Shown: positions 16,399 through 25,356 of the stretch, piece after piece
How the letters are laid out: every line of letters starts with the position of its first letter
How positions within the stretch are numbered: the first letter of the stretch is position 1
Origin: Microbacteriaceae bacterium
GTDB lineage: Bacteria; Actinomycetota; Actinomycetes; Actinomycetales; Microbacteriaceae
NCBI GenBank assembly: GCA_025464975.1
Contig: JAODMT010000004.1
Coordinates: forward strand, 124,001 to 188,000
DNA length: 64,000 bases
Reading direction: 5' to 3'
Translations under genes and position numbers: made by a program
The notes under the pieces: generated by a model
What the model was told of the DNA's origin: nothing
Databases searched by the model: none
Seen by the model: the letters and a program-made list of their open reading frames with translations, nothing else

Positions 16399-17163
16399 AT
16401 GGATGGCACCGACGAGGATGGCTGGTCCGCCGTCGCAGCCGAATGGGCGGAGCTCTGGGGTGACTTCGCCGAGCCGGCGCGTCTCGCAATCGTGGCGGCG
16501 ACCGGGATCGGCGCCGGGTCCCGCGTTTTGGACATCGGGTGCGGCAGCGGCGAGTTCCTCGCCCTGCTCCACCGGCTTGGCGCCGTCCCGGCCGGCATCG
16601 ACCCGGCGCCAGGCATGATCGCCGTCGCTCGGTCGCGGGCTTCCGCCGCGGATATTCGTCTCGGCTCGGCCGAGGACCTGCCGTGGGGGGATGATTCGTT
16701 CGACGTCGTCACGGCGTTCAATTCGTTGCAGTTCGCCGACGACATCCTCGATGCCCTCACCGAGGCCATGCGCGTGACGGTGCCCCGCGGCTTCGTCGCG
16801 ATCGCCAACTGGGCCGACCGGGAGCGAAACGACTTCACCGTCATCGATTCGGCCGTCGCACGCGCCGCCGGTGAGGAGCAGCGGCCGGACGGTTTGCTGC
16901 GGCAGCCCGGTGGCCTTGAGCAACTGTTCGGCGACGGCGGGCTCGAGGTTGTGGCATCCGGGCTGCTCGAGGCGCCTTGGGAGGTGCCCGACGACGAGAC
17001 GCTCGTGCGCGGCGTGCTGCTCGGAGAGGGCGAGGCCGCAACGGTAGCCGCCGCACCGACGGTGCTCGAGGCCGCCCGTCCGTTCCGCACCGCCTCCGGC
17101 GGCTACCGCCTAGTCAACGCGTTCCGGTACGCCGTCGGGCGCACCAGCGCTCGTGACGCCTAG
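16399..17163 (+). CDS. class I SAM-dependent methyltransferase
   Basis: A 254-residue methyltransferase of the UbiE-like type. Motif I is SRVLDIGCGSGEFLALL (about residues 41-57), the acidic residue after strand 2 is in AGIDPAPGMI, and SAEDLPWGDDSFDVVTAFNSLQF carries the later motifs. The substrate is unknown. ATG 16399 is chosen over an upstream in-frame ATG because a good promoter (TTGCGT, 17 bases, TACGGT) ends 7 bases before it. Its TAG overlaps the stop codon of the convergent oxidoreductase gene within the palindrome CTAG. Confidence 0.85.
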   Translation: MDGTDEDGWSAVAAEWAELWGDFAEPARLAIVAATGIGAGSRVLDIGCGSGEFLALLHRLGAVPAGIDPAPGMIAVARSRASAADIRLGSAEDLPWGDDSFDVVTAFNSLQFADDILDALTEAMRVTVPRGFVAIANWADRERNDFTVIDSAVARAAGEEQRPDGLLRQPGGLEQLFGDGGLEVVASGLLEAPWEVPDDETLVRGVLLGEGEAATVAAAPTVLEAARPFRTASGGYRLVNAFRYAVGRTSARDA

Positions 17164-17951
17164 ACCGGCCTGTCACCCGCGCGGTCCGGCCCCGCAAGAC
17201 GGCCAGCCCTCGTCCGCTCCTCGAGCCACTCGTCGAATGTCTGGGAACCGAGGGTCGCGCCGGCACCGGGAAGCAGCGCACCGCGGCGCATAGCGCTGAA
17301 CAGAGCGCCCGGCGCCCGGAGCGGGATGACTGGCTTGCGGGTGCCCGAGGCCCTAACGTAGCGCCGGACCATGTCCACGAGACTCTCGACGCGTGGTCCG
17401 CCGAGGTCGGCGACTCGTCCGCGCGGCTCGCCCTCGGCGAGGTGCACAAGAGCGGATGCCACCTCGGCGGCGGCGATCGGCCGCAGGGTCGCCACGGGCA
17501 TCAGGACGACGGGGCCGATGGAGGTGCGGCGAAGCATCAGTTCGGCGAACTCGTGGAACTGGGTCGCCCGCAGGATCGTCCACGGCAAGTCCCCGGCGGA
17601 CACCACCCGCTCCTGTTCGAGCTTGCCGGCGTAGTACCCGGAGTCGATCGGATCGATGCCAACGATCGAGAGCGCGATGTGGTGCCGCACCCCGGCCACC
17701 TTCTCTGCGGCGAGCAGATTCGCGCTGGTGGTGCGAAAGAAGTCGACGGATCTCGCGGTGGAGGTGGACTGAATGCCCAGCACGTCGATCACGACGTCGA
17801 CCGCGCGGAGGATCTCCTCGAGTCCGTTCCCGGACACGAGGTCAATGCCGAGTGAGCGGGACAGTCCGACGACCTCGTGGCCGCGCTGCTCGGCGACCCG
17901 CGCGACGTGCCGTCCGACCGTGCCGGTCGCGCCGGCTATGGCGATCCTCAT
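17160..17951 (-). CDS. NmrA-like NAD(P)-binding oxidoreductase
   Basis: A 263-residue atypical short-chain dehydrogenase/NmrA-type protein. The N-terminal MRIAIAGATGTVGRHVARV carries the glycine-rich dinucleotide loop (GATGTVG, residues 7-13). A Tyr/Lys pair appears in SGYYAGKLEQERVV near residue 120, although the classic YxxxK spacing is only approximate. Such proteins are redox sensors or act on small carbonyls and quinones; the role here is unknown. GAGGAG precedes the ATG at 17951. Its start overlaps the end of a 48-codon ORF (ATGA), and its stop overlaps the methyltransferase stop. Confidence 0.8.
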   Translation of the reverse strand: MRIAIAGATGTVGRHVARVAEQRGHEVVGLSRSLGIDLVSGNGLEEILRAVDVVIDVLGIQSTSTARSVDFFRTTSANLLAAEKVAGVRHHIALSIVGIDPIDSGYYAGKLEQERVVSAGDLPWTILRATQFHEFAELMLRRTSIGPVVLMPVATLRPIAAAEVASALVHLAEGEPRGRVADLGGPRVESLVDMVRRYVRASGTRKPVIPLRAPGALFSAMRRGALLPGAGATLGSQTFDEWLEERTRAGRLAGPDRAGDRPV

Positions 17952-18094
17952 CGTGCGGTCTCCTCGTTCTGGGCGAACAGCATTGCAGCGTCTCGAATCT
18001 GCGATGCGTACCGGTAAATGTCGTCCAGCGAGATCAGCTCGTGGCGCGTCCAGCATAGGCCGCCCCCCGCCTCACCATCCGAGACAATAGACAC
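17948..18094 (-). CDS. small ORF translationally coupled to the NmrA-like gene
   Basis: A 48-residue open frame on the minus strand. Its C-terminal part (HELISLDDIYRYASQIRDAA, then MLFAQNEETAR) has the amphipathic, mixed composition of a real protein, unlike the antisense frames around it. Its TGA overlaps the ATG of the NmrA-like gene (ATGA), a common sign of coupling. The proposed GTG start (18094) abuts the divergent LLM gene start at 18095 and has no clear ribosome site, so the N-terminus is uncertain. No family is recognised. Confidence 0.45.
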   Translation of the reverse strand: MSIVSDGEAGGGLCWTRHELISLDDIYRYASQIRDAAMLFAQNEETAR

Positions 18095-19096
18095 ATGCCC
18101 GCCACCCCGCCCCACATCGGCTATGCCGCCACGCTGGAGCAGTTCCACCCCACGGAGATCCTCGAGCTGAGCGCCTACGCCGAACAGCACGGCTTCGGTG
18201 GCGTGATGGCAGCGGACCGGTTTCAGCCGTGGGTGCCGCGTCAGGGGGAGGCGAGCTTCGTATGGAACGTGCTCAGCGCGCTCGGGCAGACGACCGCGGG
18301 AGACCTCGGAACGGGCATGACGGTGCCGACCTTCCGCTGGCATCCGGCCATGGTCGCGCAGGCGAGCGCGACGCTCGCGGCGATGTATCCGGGGCGACAC
18401 TGGCTCGGCATCGGATCCGGCGAGGCGATCGACGAACACATCACCGGCACCTACTGGCCGGAGACCGCCGAGCGCATCAATCGAATGTTCGAGGCCGTCG
18501 AGCTGATCAACAAGCTGTTCGCCGCATCCCTCGCCGGCCGGGACACCAAGCATTCCGGCCAATTCTTCAAGCTCGAGTCCACCCGGCTGTGGACGATGCC
18601 CGAGACCGCGCCCGAGATTCTCGTCGCCACCTCCGGCCCGGTCACCGCCAAGCGCGCCGGGCGCACGGTCGACGGCATCATCGTGGACGGCGCCCCGATC
18701 GACAAGATCGCCGGCCTGCTCTCGCGCTTCGACGAAGGAGCGCGAGAGGCCGGGCGAAAGCCCGGCACCAAGGTGCTGCGCCTGCACCTGAGCTGGGCGC
18801 CCACCCGGGAGGAGGCGATGATGAACGCGCTCACCGAGTGGCCGAACGGCGGCATGCGGTTCCCGCGCTCCGACATCCGCTCGCCGTTCGAATTCGAGCA
18901 GCTCGCTCGGCTGGTGCGCCCGGAGGACTTCGAGGGACGGATGCTCGTGTCCGAGAATCCGGACGACCACCGCGCTCAGATCCAGCGCTACCTCGACCTC
19001 GGATTCGACCGCATTTACCTGCACAATGTCGGACGTAACCAGCGCGACTGGATCGACCTGTTCGCGCGCGACGTGCTGCCGGCGTTGACGCGGTGA
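18095..19096 (+). CDS. LLM class F420-dependent oxidoreductase (Fgd-like)
   Basis: A 333-residue TIM-barrel enzyme of the luciferase-like (LLM) family, from the branch related to F420-dependent glucose-6-phosphate dehydrogenase. [19 protein letters not shown] (about residues 39-57) matches the Fgd SDHFQPW region, with Arg in place of the catalytic His. [14 protein letters not shown] corresponds to the Glu109 loop. It therefore keeps the F420-binding architecture but probably uses another substrate, perhaps an alcohol, as in F420-dependent hydroxy-acid or alcohol dehydrogenases. Its TGA overlaps the cofE ATG (TGATG), which ties it directly to F420 metabolism. Confidence 0.85.
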   Translation: MPATPPHIGYAATLEQFHPTEILELSAYAEQHGFGGVMAADRFQPWVPRQGEASFVWNVLSALGQTTAGDLGTGMTVPTFRWHPAMVAQASATLAAMYPGRHWLGIGSGEAIDEHITGTYWPETAERINRMFEAVELINKLFAASLAGRDTKHSGQFFKLESTRLWTMPETAPEILVATSGPVTAKRAGRTVDGIIVDGAPIDKIAGLLSRFDEGAREAGRKPGTKVLRLHLSWAPTREEAMMNALTEWPNGGMRFPRSDIRSPFEFEQLARLVRPEDFEGRMLVSENPDDHRAQIQRYLDLGFDRIYLHNVGRNQRDWIDLFARDVLPALTR

Positions 19097-19863
19097 TGCC
19101 CGTGAGCCTGACGGTGTGGGCGATCGAGGGAATCCCCGAGATCGCGGCGGGGGACGACCTCGCGCTCATCATCGGCGATTGTGCCGGCGATTCACTCCGC
19201 GATGGCGACATTCTCGCGGTGACATCGAAGGTCGTGTCGAAGGCCGAGGGACGATTTGTGGTCGCCGAGGATCGCGAGCAGGCGATCACCGATGAGACCG
19301 TGCGGGTGGTCGCCTCCCGGTCGCACCCCGGCGGGGTCACGCGGATCGTCGAGAACAGGCTCGGAATCGTCGCGGCGGCCGCCGGAGTCGACTCGTCCAA
19401 CACGCCGGCCGGAACCGTCTTGCTGCTCCCGACGGATCCGGATGCGTCGGCCGATCGCATCCGCTCCGCGCTCGAGAGCAGATTCGCTCTGCGGCTCGGG
19501 GTGATCATCACCGACACGCTCGGCAGGCCGTGGAGGGAGGGCCAGACGGATGTCGCCATCGGGGCCAGCGGCGTGCGAGTGATCGACGACCTGCGCGGTA
19601 CGACGGATTCCGAGGGGCGTCGCCTCGACGTCACCGCTCCGGCCGTCGGCGACGAGATCGCCGGCGCGGCCGACCTGGTGAAGCGGAAGAGCGCCGGACT
19701 GCCCGTTGCCGTCGTCCGCGGACTCGCGCACTTGCTTGCCGTCGATTCGCCGGGCGCTCGAAGCATCGTGCGACCGGCCGCGACCGACATGTTCCGGTTG
19801 GGAACCGACGAGGCGTACAACCTCGGCTTCGAGGCCGGGCGAAACGCCCGGAAGCCAGGCTAG
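19096..19863 (+). CDS. cofE: coenzyme F420-0:L-glutamate ligase
   Basis: CofE adds glutamates to F420-0 to give the polyglutamylated, cell-retained cofactor. The 255-residue protein has family motifs [17 protein letters not shown] near residue 36 and [19 protein letters not shown] near residue 137, where the metal and GTP contacts lie. In mycobacteria this ligase is the N-terminal domain of FbiB; here it stands alone without the C-terminal nitroreductase domain. No other F420 synthesis gene (FO synthase, CofC, CofD) is in the window. ATG 19096 overlaps the preceding stop. A 15-bp tandem repeat begins at its stop codon. Confidence 0.92.
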   Translation: MPVSLTVWAIEGIPEIAAGDDLALIIGDCAGDSLRDGDILAVTSKVVSKAEGRFVVAEDREQAITDETVRVVASRSHPGGVTRIVENRLGIVAAAAGVDSSNTPAGTVLLLPTDPDASADRIRSALESRFALRLGVIITDTLGRPWREGQTDVAIGASGVRVIDDLRGTTDSEGRRLDVTAPAVGDEIAGAADLVKRKSAGLPVAVVRGLAHLLAVDSPGARSIVRPAATDMFRLGTDEAYNLGFEAGRNARKPG

Positions 19864-19908
19864 CCCCGACCGGGCTAGCCCCGACCGGGCTAGCCCCGAC
19901 CCGGCTAG
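19861..19908. repeat. 15-bp tandem repeat between convergent genes
   Basis: TAGCCCCGACCGGGC is repeated three times (the third as TAGCCCCGACCCGGC), starting on the cofE stop codon. Each junction creates the perfect palindrome GGGCTAGCCC. It fills the gap between cofE and the oppositely oriented membrane protein gene, so it may act as a two-way terminator. Confidence 0.8.
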
Positions 19909-19917
19909 CGGGACGCT

Positions 19918-20457
19918 CTAGCGACGGGACCGGAAGAATCCGGCGACGGGGCGCTGCTGCTCGCCCTGCTGCGCGGCGAGAATGATGAGCAGTGAGGTGA
20001 GCGCGGGAATCGCCCACTGCAGGATGCTTTGCTGCTTCTGGGCGGAGGCGAGTTCCGTCGACGATTGGCTGCCGGGCTCTGTTACCCCAGCCGCACCCTC
20101 GTCCGCGTGCGCGTTGATTCGCATGCCAAGAATGCCCGAGTACAGCGAAACGGCCCCGGCTAGACCGGTGAAGACGAGCTTGACGGCGGTGTTTGAGCGG
20201 GCCTCCCTCTGACCGGCCAGACGTTCCTTATTGCCGACGATGAGTCCGATCCCGCCAATGCCGTGCGTAATGATGGCCGCGAGCTGGACCGGGGCCCATC
20301 TGCCCCAGCCGACCGAGGCCAGCTTCAACCGCTCGGAGGAGTCTTTGGCCTGGGCTGCCGCGCCGTTGAGGCCGACCGCTCCCATGAGAGACCCGCCGAA
20401 CCATGCGGCGAGACCAAGGTCGTGAAGGCTGCGAACGACTGTGTTTCGTTGAGACAT
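19918..20457 (-). CDS. small integral membrane protein of unknown function
   Basis: A 179-residue protein with about four predicted membrane segments: around LGLAAWFGGSLMGAVGLNGAA, APVQLAAIITHGIGGIGLIVG, LVFTGLAGAVSLYSGILGM and a last one, ILQWAIPALTSLLIILAA, before a basic tail (FFRSRR). It has a conserved-looking N-terminus (LHDLGLAAWFGG) but no recognised domain. A GAGGAA ribosome site precedes the ATG. Its gene converges on cofE across the 15-bp repeat and diverges from moxR. Confidence 0.7.
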   Translation of the reverse strand: MSQRNTVVRSLHDLGLAAWFGGSLMGAVGLNGAAAQAKDSSERLKLASVGWGRWAPVQLAAIITHGIGGIGLIVGNKERLAGQREARSNTAVKLVFTGLAGAVSLYSGILGMRINAHADEGAAGVTEPGSQSSTELASAQKQQSILQWAIPALTSLLIILAAQQGEQQRPVAGFFRSRR

Positions 20458-20617
20458 AGGTAGTTCCTCTTTCGTGACGTGGACTTAACACCGTCGTCCC
20501 CGGTCCCGACGATTTACAGGCCTTGCCCGAGCCGCGGGCGCGGGGTACCTTGTCAACTCCCAGCGGGTGTTGTTGCAGTTGAGGCATGCCGAGGCAAGCC
20601 GACAGGCGAGCTTCCGG

Positions 20618-20649
20618 CAGATTCCCAGTGGTATTGCGCCGGGAATCTG
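20618..20649. promoter_or_regulatory. inverted repeat upstream of moxR
   Basis: CAGATTCCC (20618-20626) and GGGAATCTG (20641-20649) form a perfect 9-bp inverted repeat with a 14-base spacer, 39 bases before the moxR ATG. It could be a regulator site or a leader hairpin. Confidence 0.45.
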
Positions 20650-20688
20650 GCAGACTCACGAAAGGTACTTCGAAACCCGGCGGGATCA

Positions 20689-21687
20689 ATGAGCAACACT
20701 TCAGATCGTGGGATGCCTCTCGAGGACTTCTATCGCCACGCAAGAGAAATCGTCCGCAGCATCGAGACTGTGATCGATGGCAAGCGTGACGCGGTGAACA
20801 TGGCCCTCACCGTGCTCCTCGCTGAGGGACACATTCTCATTGAGGACGTTCCCGGGGTCGGCAAGACCATGCTGGCACGAGCCCTCGCCCGGTCGGTTGA
20901 TTGCTCAGTGAACCGCATCCAGTTCACCCCGGACCTCCTGCCCTCGGACATCACTGGCGTCTCGATTTACAACCAGGTGGAACGGGAGTTCGAGTTCAAG
21001 CCCGGCCCGATCTTCGCGAACATCGTCATCGGCGACGAAATCAACCGGGCGAGCCCCAAGACGCAATCCGCCCTGCTGGAGAGCATGGAGGAGGGCCAGG
21101 TGACCGTGGACGGCTCGACGAGCGTTCTTGCATCGCCGTTCACGGTGATCGCCACGCAGAATCCGGTCGAAATGGAGGGAACGTATCCGCTGCCCGAGGC
21201 GCAGCGCGACCGCTTCATGGCGCGCATCTCGATGGGATACCCGGACGAGGCGGCCGAGATCGCGATGCTGCGAACGAGAGAATCCACCAGTCCGCTTGCC
21301 AATGTGGTGCCTGTCGTCTCGACCGTGCAGCTCATCTCCATGATCGCGACGGTGCGGGAGGTGTTCGTCTCCTGGGCGGTCGAACAATACGCGGTGAGCA
21401 TTGCGCAGGCCACTCGGCGCAATCGCGACCTTCGCCTTGGAGCGAGCCCGCGGGCAACCCTCCACCTCGTGCGCGCGGCCAAGGCTCGCGCCGCTCTCGA
21501 TGGTCGAGAATTCGTGCTGCCGGATGACATTGACGCCCTCGCCATTCCGGTGCTGAGCCACCGCCTGATTCCCACCAGCAGGGTCGCCGGTGACGGTGCC
21601 CCGTTCGCCGCCGGTGCCGTAGCCGACATCATTGCCCGAATCGTCGCCGCGACGCCGGTTCCTCTCGGCGCTGTGGGACCGGCCTGA
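20689..21687 (+). CDS. MoxR-family AAA+ ATPase
   Basis: A 332-residue MoxR chaperone-like ATPase. The Walker A motif is EDVPGVGKTML (about residues 52-62) and Walker B is IVIGDEINRASP near residue 115. Sensor 1 is in FTVIATQNPVEMEGTYPLPEAQ. The C-terminal lid ends the protein. MoxR proteins act with DUF58 proteins and often assist maturation of enzyme complexes or envelope functions. Here the genes for a DUF58 protein and a transglutaminase-like membrane protein follow, 8 bases and then a 14-base overlap away, forming the usual three-gene unit. The ATG at 20689 is preferred because homologues lack the Pro/Arg-rich upstream extension. Confidence 0.92.
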   Translation: MSNTSDRGMPLEDFYRHAREIVRSIETVIDGKRDAVNMALTVLLAEGHILIEDVPGVGKTMLARALARSVDCSVNRIQFTPDLLPSDITGVSIYNQVEREFEFKPGPIFANIVIGDEINRASPKTQSALLESMEEGQVTVDGSTSVLASPFTVIATQNPVEMEGTYPLPEAQRDRFMARISMGYPDEAAEIAMLRTRESTSPLANVVPVVSTVQLISMIATVREVFVSWAVEQYAVSIAQATRRNRDLRLGASPRATLHLVRAAKARAALDGREFVLPDDIDALAIPVLSHRLIPTSRVAGDGAPFAAGAVADIIARIVAATPVPLGAVGPA

Positions 21688-21695
21688 TAGCTGCG

Positions 21696-23015
21696 ATGTC
21701 CCCGGCGGTGCGCATCCAGAAACAGCGGGATCGCACGCGCCGACGGCGCTCGCGCCGCATTTCGCGGCTGACCCGCCGCGGCGGCTTTCTTCTACTATTC
21801 GGGGTGCTCGCGCTCGGCTCGTCGTATTGGCTCGGTCGGTCCGAACTGCTCTACCTCGGCTCCTTCTGCGCGCTACTCCCGCTCGTCGCCCTCGCCTACG
21901 TGAGATTTCGGCGGATGCGCTTCGCCGTGACCCGCTCATTCTCCCCGTCGGTGGTGAGCGTGGGGCATCCCACCGTTGTCGAGGTGGAGATCACAAACCT
22001 CTCGCAGTCGTCCTCGATGGAGGCGAACTGGCGTGACAGCTGGCCGTGGCAGCCGTTCTCGACCATCCCGGCGCGGCTTCCAGCCTTGCTCGGTCGCGGA
22101 CCGCGGCCGATGAAGCGTGGCAGCTCGATCAGGGTGCGTTACTCGATTCAACCGCCGAATCGCGGGGTGTATCAAGTCGGTCCGATGCTCGTCGATTTCT
22201 CGGACCCATTCGGCCTTGCGGAGGGGGCGTTCACGACCGGTCCCACCGCCGAACTCATCGTGACCCCCAGCGTCACGGCGCTCGCCGATGGCGTCGTGTC
22301 GATTGCGGCCGCCGACGGCCGCACCCGGATCAATCAGAGGCGCGCCTTCGGAGGCGAAGACGATCTGATGACGCGCGAATATCGTCGCGGCGACGCGCTG
22401 CGCCGCGTTCACTGGCGAGCCTCGGCGCACCACGGCGAGCTGATGGTGCGGCAGGAGGAACAGCGCAGTCACGCGGAGGCGCGCCTGCTCCTCGACACCC
22501 GCCGAACCAACTACCCCGATGTTGTCGCGCACGGCGCCGCGGAGGCGGCGGAGAGCGAATCGTTCGAATGGGCAATCGCCCTGACCGCATCGCTCGGAGT
22601 GCATCTGCAGCGCAGCGGATTCACAGTGCAGATCATCGAGACCGGCCACCGGCAGGTGGCCTCGCTCGAGCGTCCGGAGGAGTTCCTCGAAAGTCTCGCC
22701 TCGGTTGCGCTCACCGACGCGGGCGGTGCGGGGGAAATCTCGTTGCTTCGCGGTGTGCAGCGGCCCGACCGTTCGCAGGGTTCGGTGTTCGTTGTGCTTT
22801 CGGATGCCGATCCGGAGACGGTCGACCGTCTGGTCGCGCAGCGTCACGCTTTTGACCTCGCTGTCGCGTTTCTCGTGTCCCCCCGTCAGCTGACCCTCGC
22901 GCGCACCCTCACGGATGCCGGATGGCTGTGCGTCACATCAGCGCCCGGCGACCCCGTTCACGGCGCATGGCTCGACCTCGGAGCCGGACTCGAGGTCGCC
23001 CATGGTCGCGACTGA
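21696..23015 (+). CDS. DUF58 domain-containing membrane protein
   Basis: A 439-residue protein. A very basic N-terminus (RTRRRRSRR) is followed by two close membrane segments (about residues 29-67). The DUF58 domain has the signature EYRRGDALRRVHWRASAHHGELMVRQ near residue 225, and a von-Willebrand-like C-terminal part. DUF58 proteins pair with MoxR ATPases; the mechanism is unknown. The gene overlaps the downstream transglutaminase-like gene by 14 bases, implying coordinated translation. Confidence 0.9.
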   Translation: MSPAVRIQKQRDRTRRRRSRRISRLTRRGGFLLLFGVLALGSSYWLGRSELLYLGSFCALLPLVALAYVRFRRMRFAVTRSFSPSVVSVGHPTVVEVEITNLSQSSSMEANWRDSWPWQPFSTIPARLPALLGRGPRPMKRGSSIRVRYSIQPPNRGVYQVGPMLVDFSDPFGLAEGAFTTGPTAELIVTPSVTALADGVVSIAAADGRTRINQRRAFGGEDDLMTREYRRGDALRRVHWRASAHHGELMVRQEEQRSHAEARLLLDTRRTNYPDVVAHGAAEAAESESFEWAIALTASLGVHLQRSGFTVQIIETGHRQVASLERPEEFLESLASVALTDAGGAGEISLLRGVQRPDRSQGSVFVVLSDADPETVDRLVAQRHAFDLAVAFLVSPRQLTLARTLTDAGWLCVTSAPGDPVHGAWLDLGAGLEVAHGRD

Positions 23016-25338
23016 TCTTCTCCGCCGCACCGTTCAGCCGTCCCGGCCACCGGCCGATCCTGCTGGTTCGGCCGCAACGAGACGACAGCGGGAACTTCGG
23101 GTGAGTGGCTCGCTGCTCACCGCTCTGCTCGTGACGCTCGCGGGGATGCACGTGATTCTGCAGGGCATCGTGTGGTGGTTCGAGCTCGCGATGCTGTGCG
23201 TCGTTCTTCTGGGGGTCGCGCTCCTCGTGCGTCGGCTCAGCGAGAGTCGCATCCTCGCACCCCTCGCCGCAACGGTCACCCTTGTCGCCATGCTCACTCT
23301 GTTCTTCGTGCCGCAGAGCGCCTTTCTCGGGTTCATTCCCACAGGGAAGTCGCTCTCCGAGTTCGGGGTGCTGCTCAATCAGGCGGGCATCTCTATCGCC
23401 GAGCAGTCGCTCCCGGCCGACGCGACCACAGCAATCAGCTTCTTGCTCTGCCTCGGCGTCGGAACCATCGCGGTTCTGGCTGACGCTCTTGCGAACGCGG
23501 CTCGCATTCCGGCCCTAGCCGGGGTCCCTCTGCTCATCCTGTTGGCGGTGCCGAGCGCGGTGACCATGGACATCACGGACCCGGTGATCTTCGCGTTCGC
23601 TGCGCTGGCCTATCTTTCGCTGCTGAGGGCGGATCGGCCCAGGCAACAGGCGGGCCTCACGGTCGCACTTTCGGCGGTCGTAGTCGTCGGTTCCCTCGTC
23701 GTGCCGGCGCTGCTTCCTAACGTGACTCCCGCGGTTAACACCGGCGGAACGGGTTTCAGCTCGGGGGTGAATCCGGTGCTCGCACTCGGCAATAACCTGC
23801 GTCGAGACGCCGAGCACACCGTGCTGGACTACACCACCGACTCCGGCACGGCCCAGTACCTGAGGCTCGTGAGCCTCGACAACTTCACCGGATCGAATTG
23901 GGAGCCCGACACACCGGCCATTCGCACCGGGAACCGGCCGCAACACATGGGCAACGTTCCGGGGCTATCGACCAAGGTGAAGACCAAGAAGGACACGAGC
24001 TACATCACCGTGCTGGGTCTCACAAGCCCGTGGCTTCCGCTGCCATACCCGACCGCAAGCGTCGAGGGACTCGAGGGTGACTGGTATTGGGATCCGATCG
24101 GGCTCGAGGTGAGGAGCCCGAACCGAACCACTCAGGGCGAGAGCTACACGGCCTCGAGCCTCCAGATCATTCCGACGCCCGCACAGCTTCAGACCGCGGG
24201 AACAACTGTTCCGGCGAATTTCGGCCAGTTCCTCGCGCTTCCCCGTGACCTGCCGGCGGTCATCTCCGCCACAGCCCAGAGCGTGGCCGGAGGTGCCCCG
24301 AGCAACTACGAGAAGGCGCTGCTTCTTCAGGAGTTCTTCAGGGACGGAGACTTCAGCTACTCCGAGTCCGCCCCGGTCAAGGACGGTTACGACGGCACCG
24401 GTATGGGTGTCATCGCTGCGTTCCTCAAGAACAAGTCCGGCTACTGCATCCACTTCGCTTCGGCGATGGCGGTCATGGCGAGGAGTCTCGGAATTCCGTC
24501 TCGCGTTGCCGTCGGCTTTCTTCCCGGCTCCGAGTTGCCGGACAAGATCGACGGCCGCACCGCGTTCACAGTGACCTCGCACAACCTGCACGCCTGGCCG
24601 GAACTGTACTTCGAGGGAATCGGCTGGACCCGGTTCGAGCCGACCGTGAGCCGGGGGGAGGTGCCGTCTTACGCAGATCTCGCGTCCCCGGGTGTCCCCA
24701 CCCCGGTGAATACGCCGGGCGCGGTGGTTCCCGGCCCGACGGCGTCCGTCCCCGCGGCTCCTCTCAGGCGGTTCGCTGACGAGGTCCAGGGACAGAACGG
24801 CTCGAGCGCGTCGACCACTTCCCCGACCACCGGATGGCTGTGGCTTCTGGTTGCGGCCGCCGCCGCCGGCGTGCTCGCCCTTGTGCCTGCGGCGGTGCGA
24901 ACCTCATCACGCCGTCGCCGATTGCGTCTGCTGCGCGGAGGTCGGTCGACGGCCGTCGAGGCCTGGCGTGAGGTACTGCAGACCGCGACTGACCTCGGCA
25001 TGCGTATTCCGGAGACGGCGACCCCGCGCGATGCCGCGCTGCTTCTGCGGGAGGCCTCACAGGTCAATGCCGGGGCGCGGGCGCTGGCCGCGGTCGGCGG
25101 TCGGACGCCGCCCGATGAGGATGCAGGTCGTGGCCCGATCGATCGGTTGCGTTCCGCAGTCGAACGGGAGAGCTACGCCCCGGCCGGCGCAATCGTCCGC
25201 GCCGACCTTGCGGCAGATACGACGCGGATCGTCGCAGACCTTCGCGCCGTGAGCTCACTGCCCAGACGGGTGCGCGCTGTGTTGATTCCCCCGTCAATGT
25301 GGACCAGAATCTTCCCGCTGTCCGGCCGTGAGGAGTGA
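23002..25338 (+). CDS. transglutaminase-like membrane protein (TgpA type)
   Basis: A 778-residue protein. Several membrane helices (about residues 36-260) are followed by an extracytoplasmic transglutaminase-like domain. The catalytic Cys is in KSGYCIHFASAMAVMARSLG (about residue 482) and the His in SHNLHAWPELYF (about 530). The third residue position reads WTRFEPT, with Glu where papain-like transglutaminases have Asp, a substitution common in this group. A Pro/Thr linker, one more membrane helix and a DUF4129-like cytoplasmic tail follow. It completes a MoxR/DUF58/transglutaminase operon. A role in cell-envelope peptide cleavage or cross-linking is inferred. Confidence 0.88.
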   Translation: MVATDLLRRTVQPSRPPADPAGSAATRRQRELRVSGSLLTALLVTLAGMHVILQGIVWWFELAMLCVVLLGVALLVRRLSESRILAPLAATVTLVAMLTLFFVPQSAFLGFIPTGKSLSEFGVLLNQAGISIAEQSLPADATTAISFLLCLGVGTIAVLADALANAARIPALAGVPLLILLAVPSAVTMDITDPVIFAFAALAYLSLLRADRPRQQAGLTVALSAVVVVGSLVVPALLPNVTPAVNTGGTGFSSGVNPVLALGNNLRRDAEHTVLDYTTDSGTAQYLRLVSLDNFTGSNWEPDTPAIRTGNRPQHMGNVPGLSTKVKTKKDTSYITVLGLTSPWLPLPYPTASVEGLEGDWYWDPIGLEVRSPNRTTQGESYTASSLQIIPTPAQLQTAGTTVPANFGQFLALPRDLPAVISATAQSVAGGAPSNYEKALLLQEFFRDGDFSYSESAPVKDGYDGTGMGVIAAFLKNKSGYCIHFASAMAVMARSLGIPSRVAVGFLPGSELPDKIDGRTAFTVTSHNLHAWPELYFEGIGWTRFEPTVSRGEVPSYADLASPGVPTPVNTPGAVVPGPTASVPAAPLRRFADEVQGQNGSSASTTSPTTGWLWLLVAAAAAGVLALVPAAVRTSSRRRRLRLLRGGRSTAVEAWREVLQTATDLGMRIPETATPRDAALLLREASQVNAGARALAAVGGRTPPDEDAGRGPIDRLRSAVERESYAPAGAIVRADLAADTTRIVADLRAVSSLPRRVRAVLIPPSMWTRIFPLSGREE

Positions 25339-25356
25339 CTTTTTCCGCTCGCGGAA

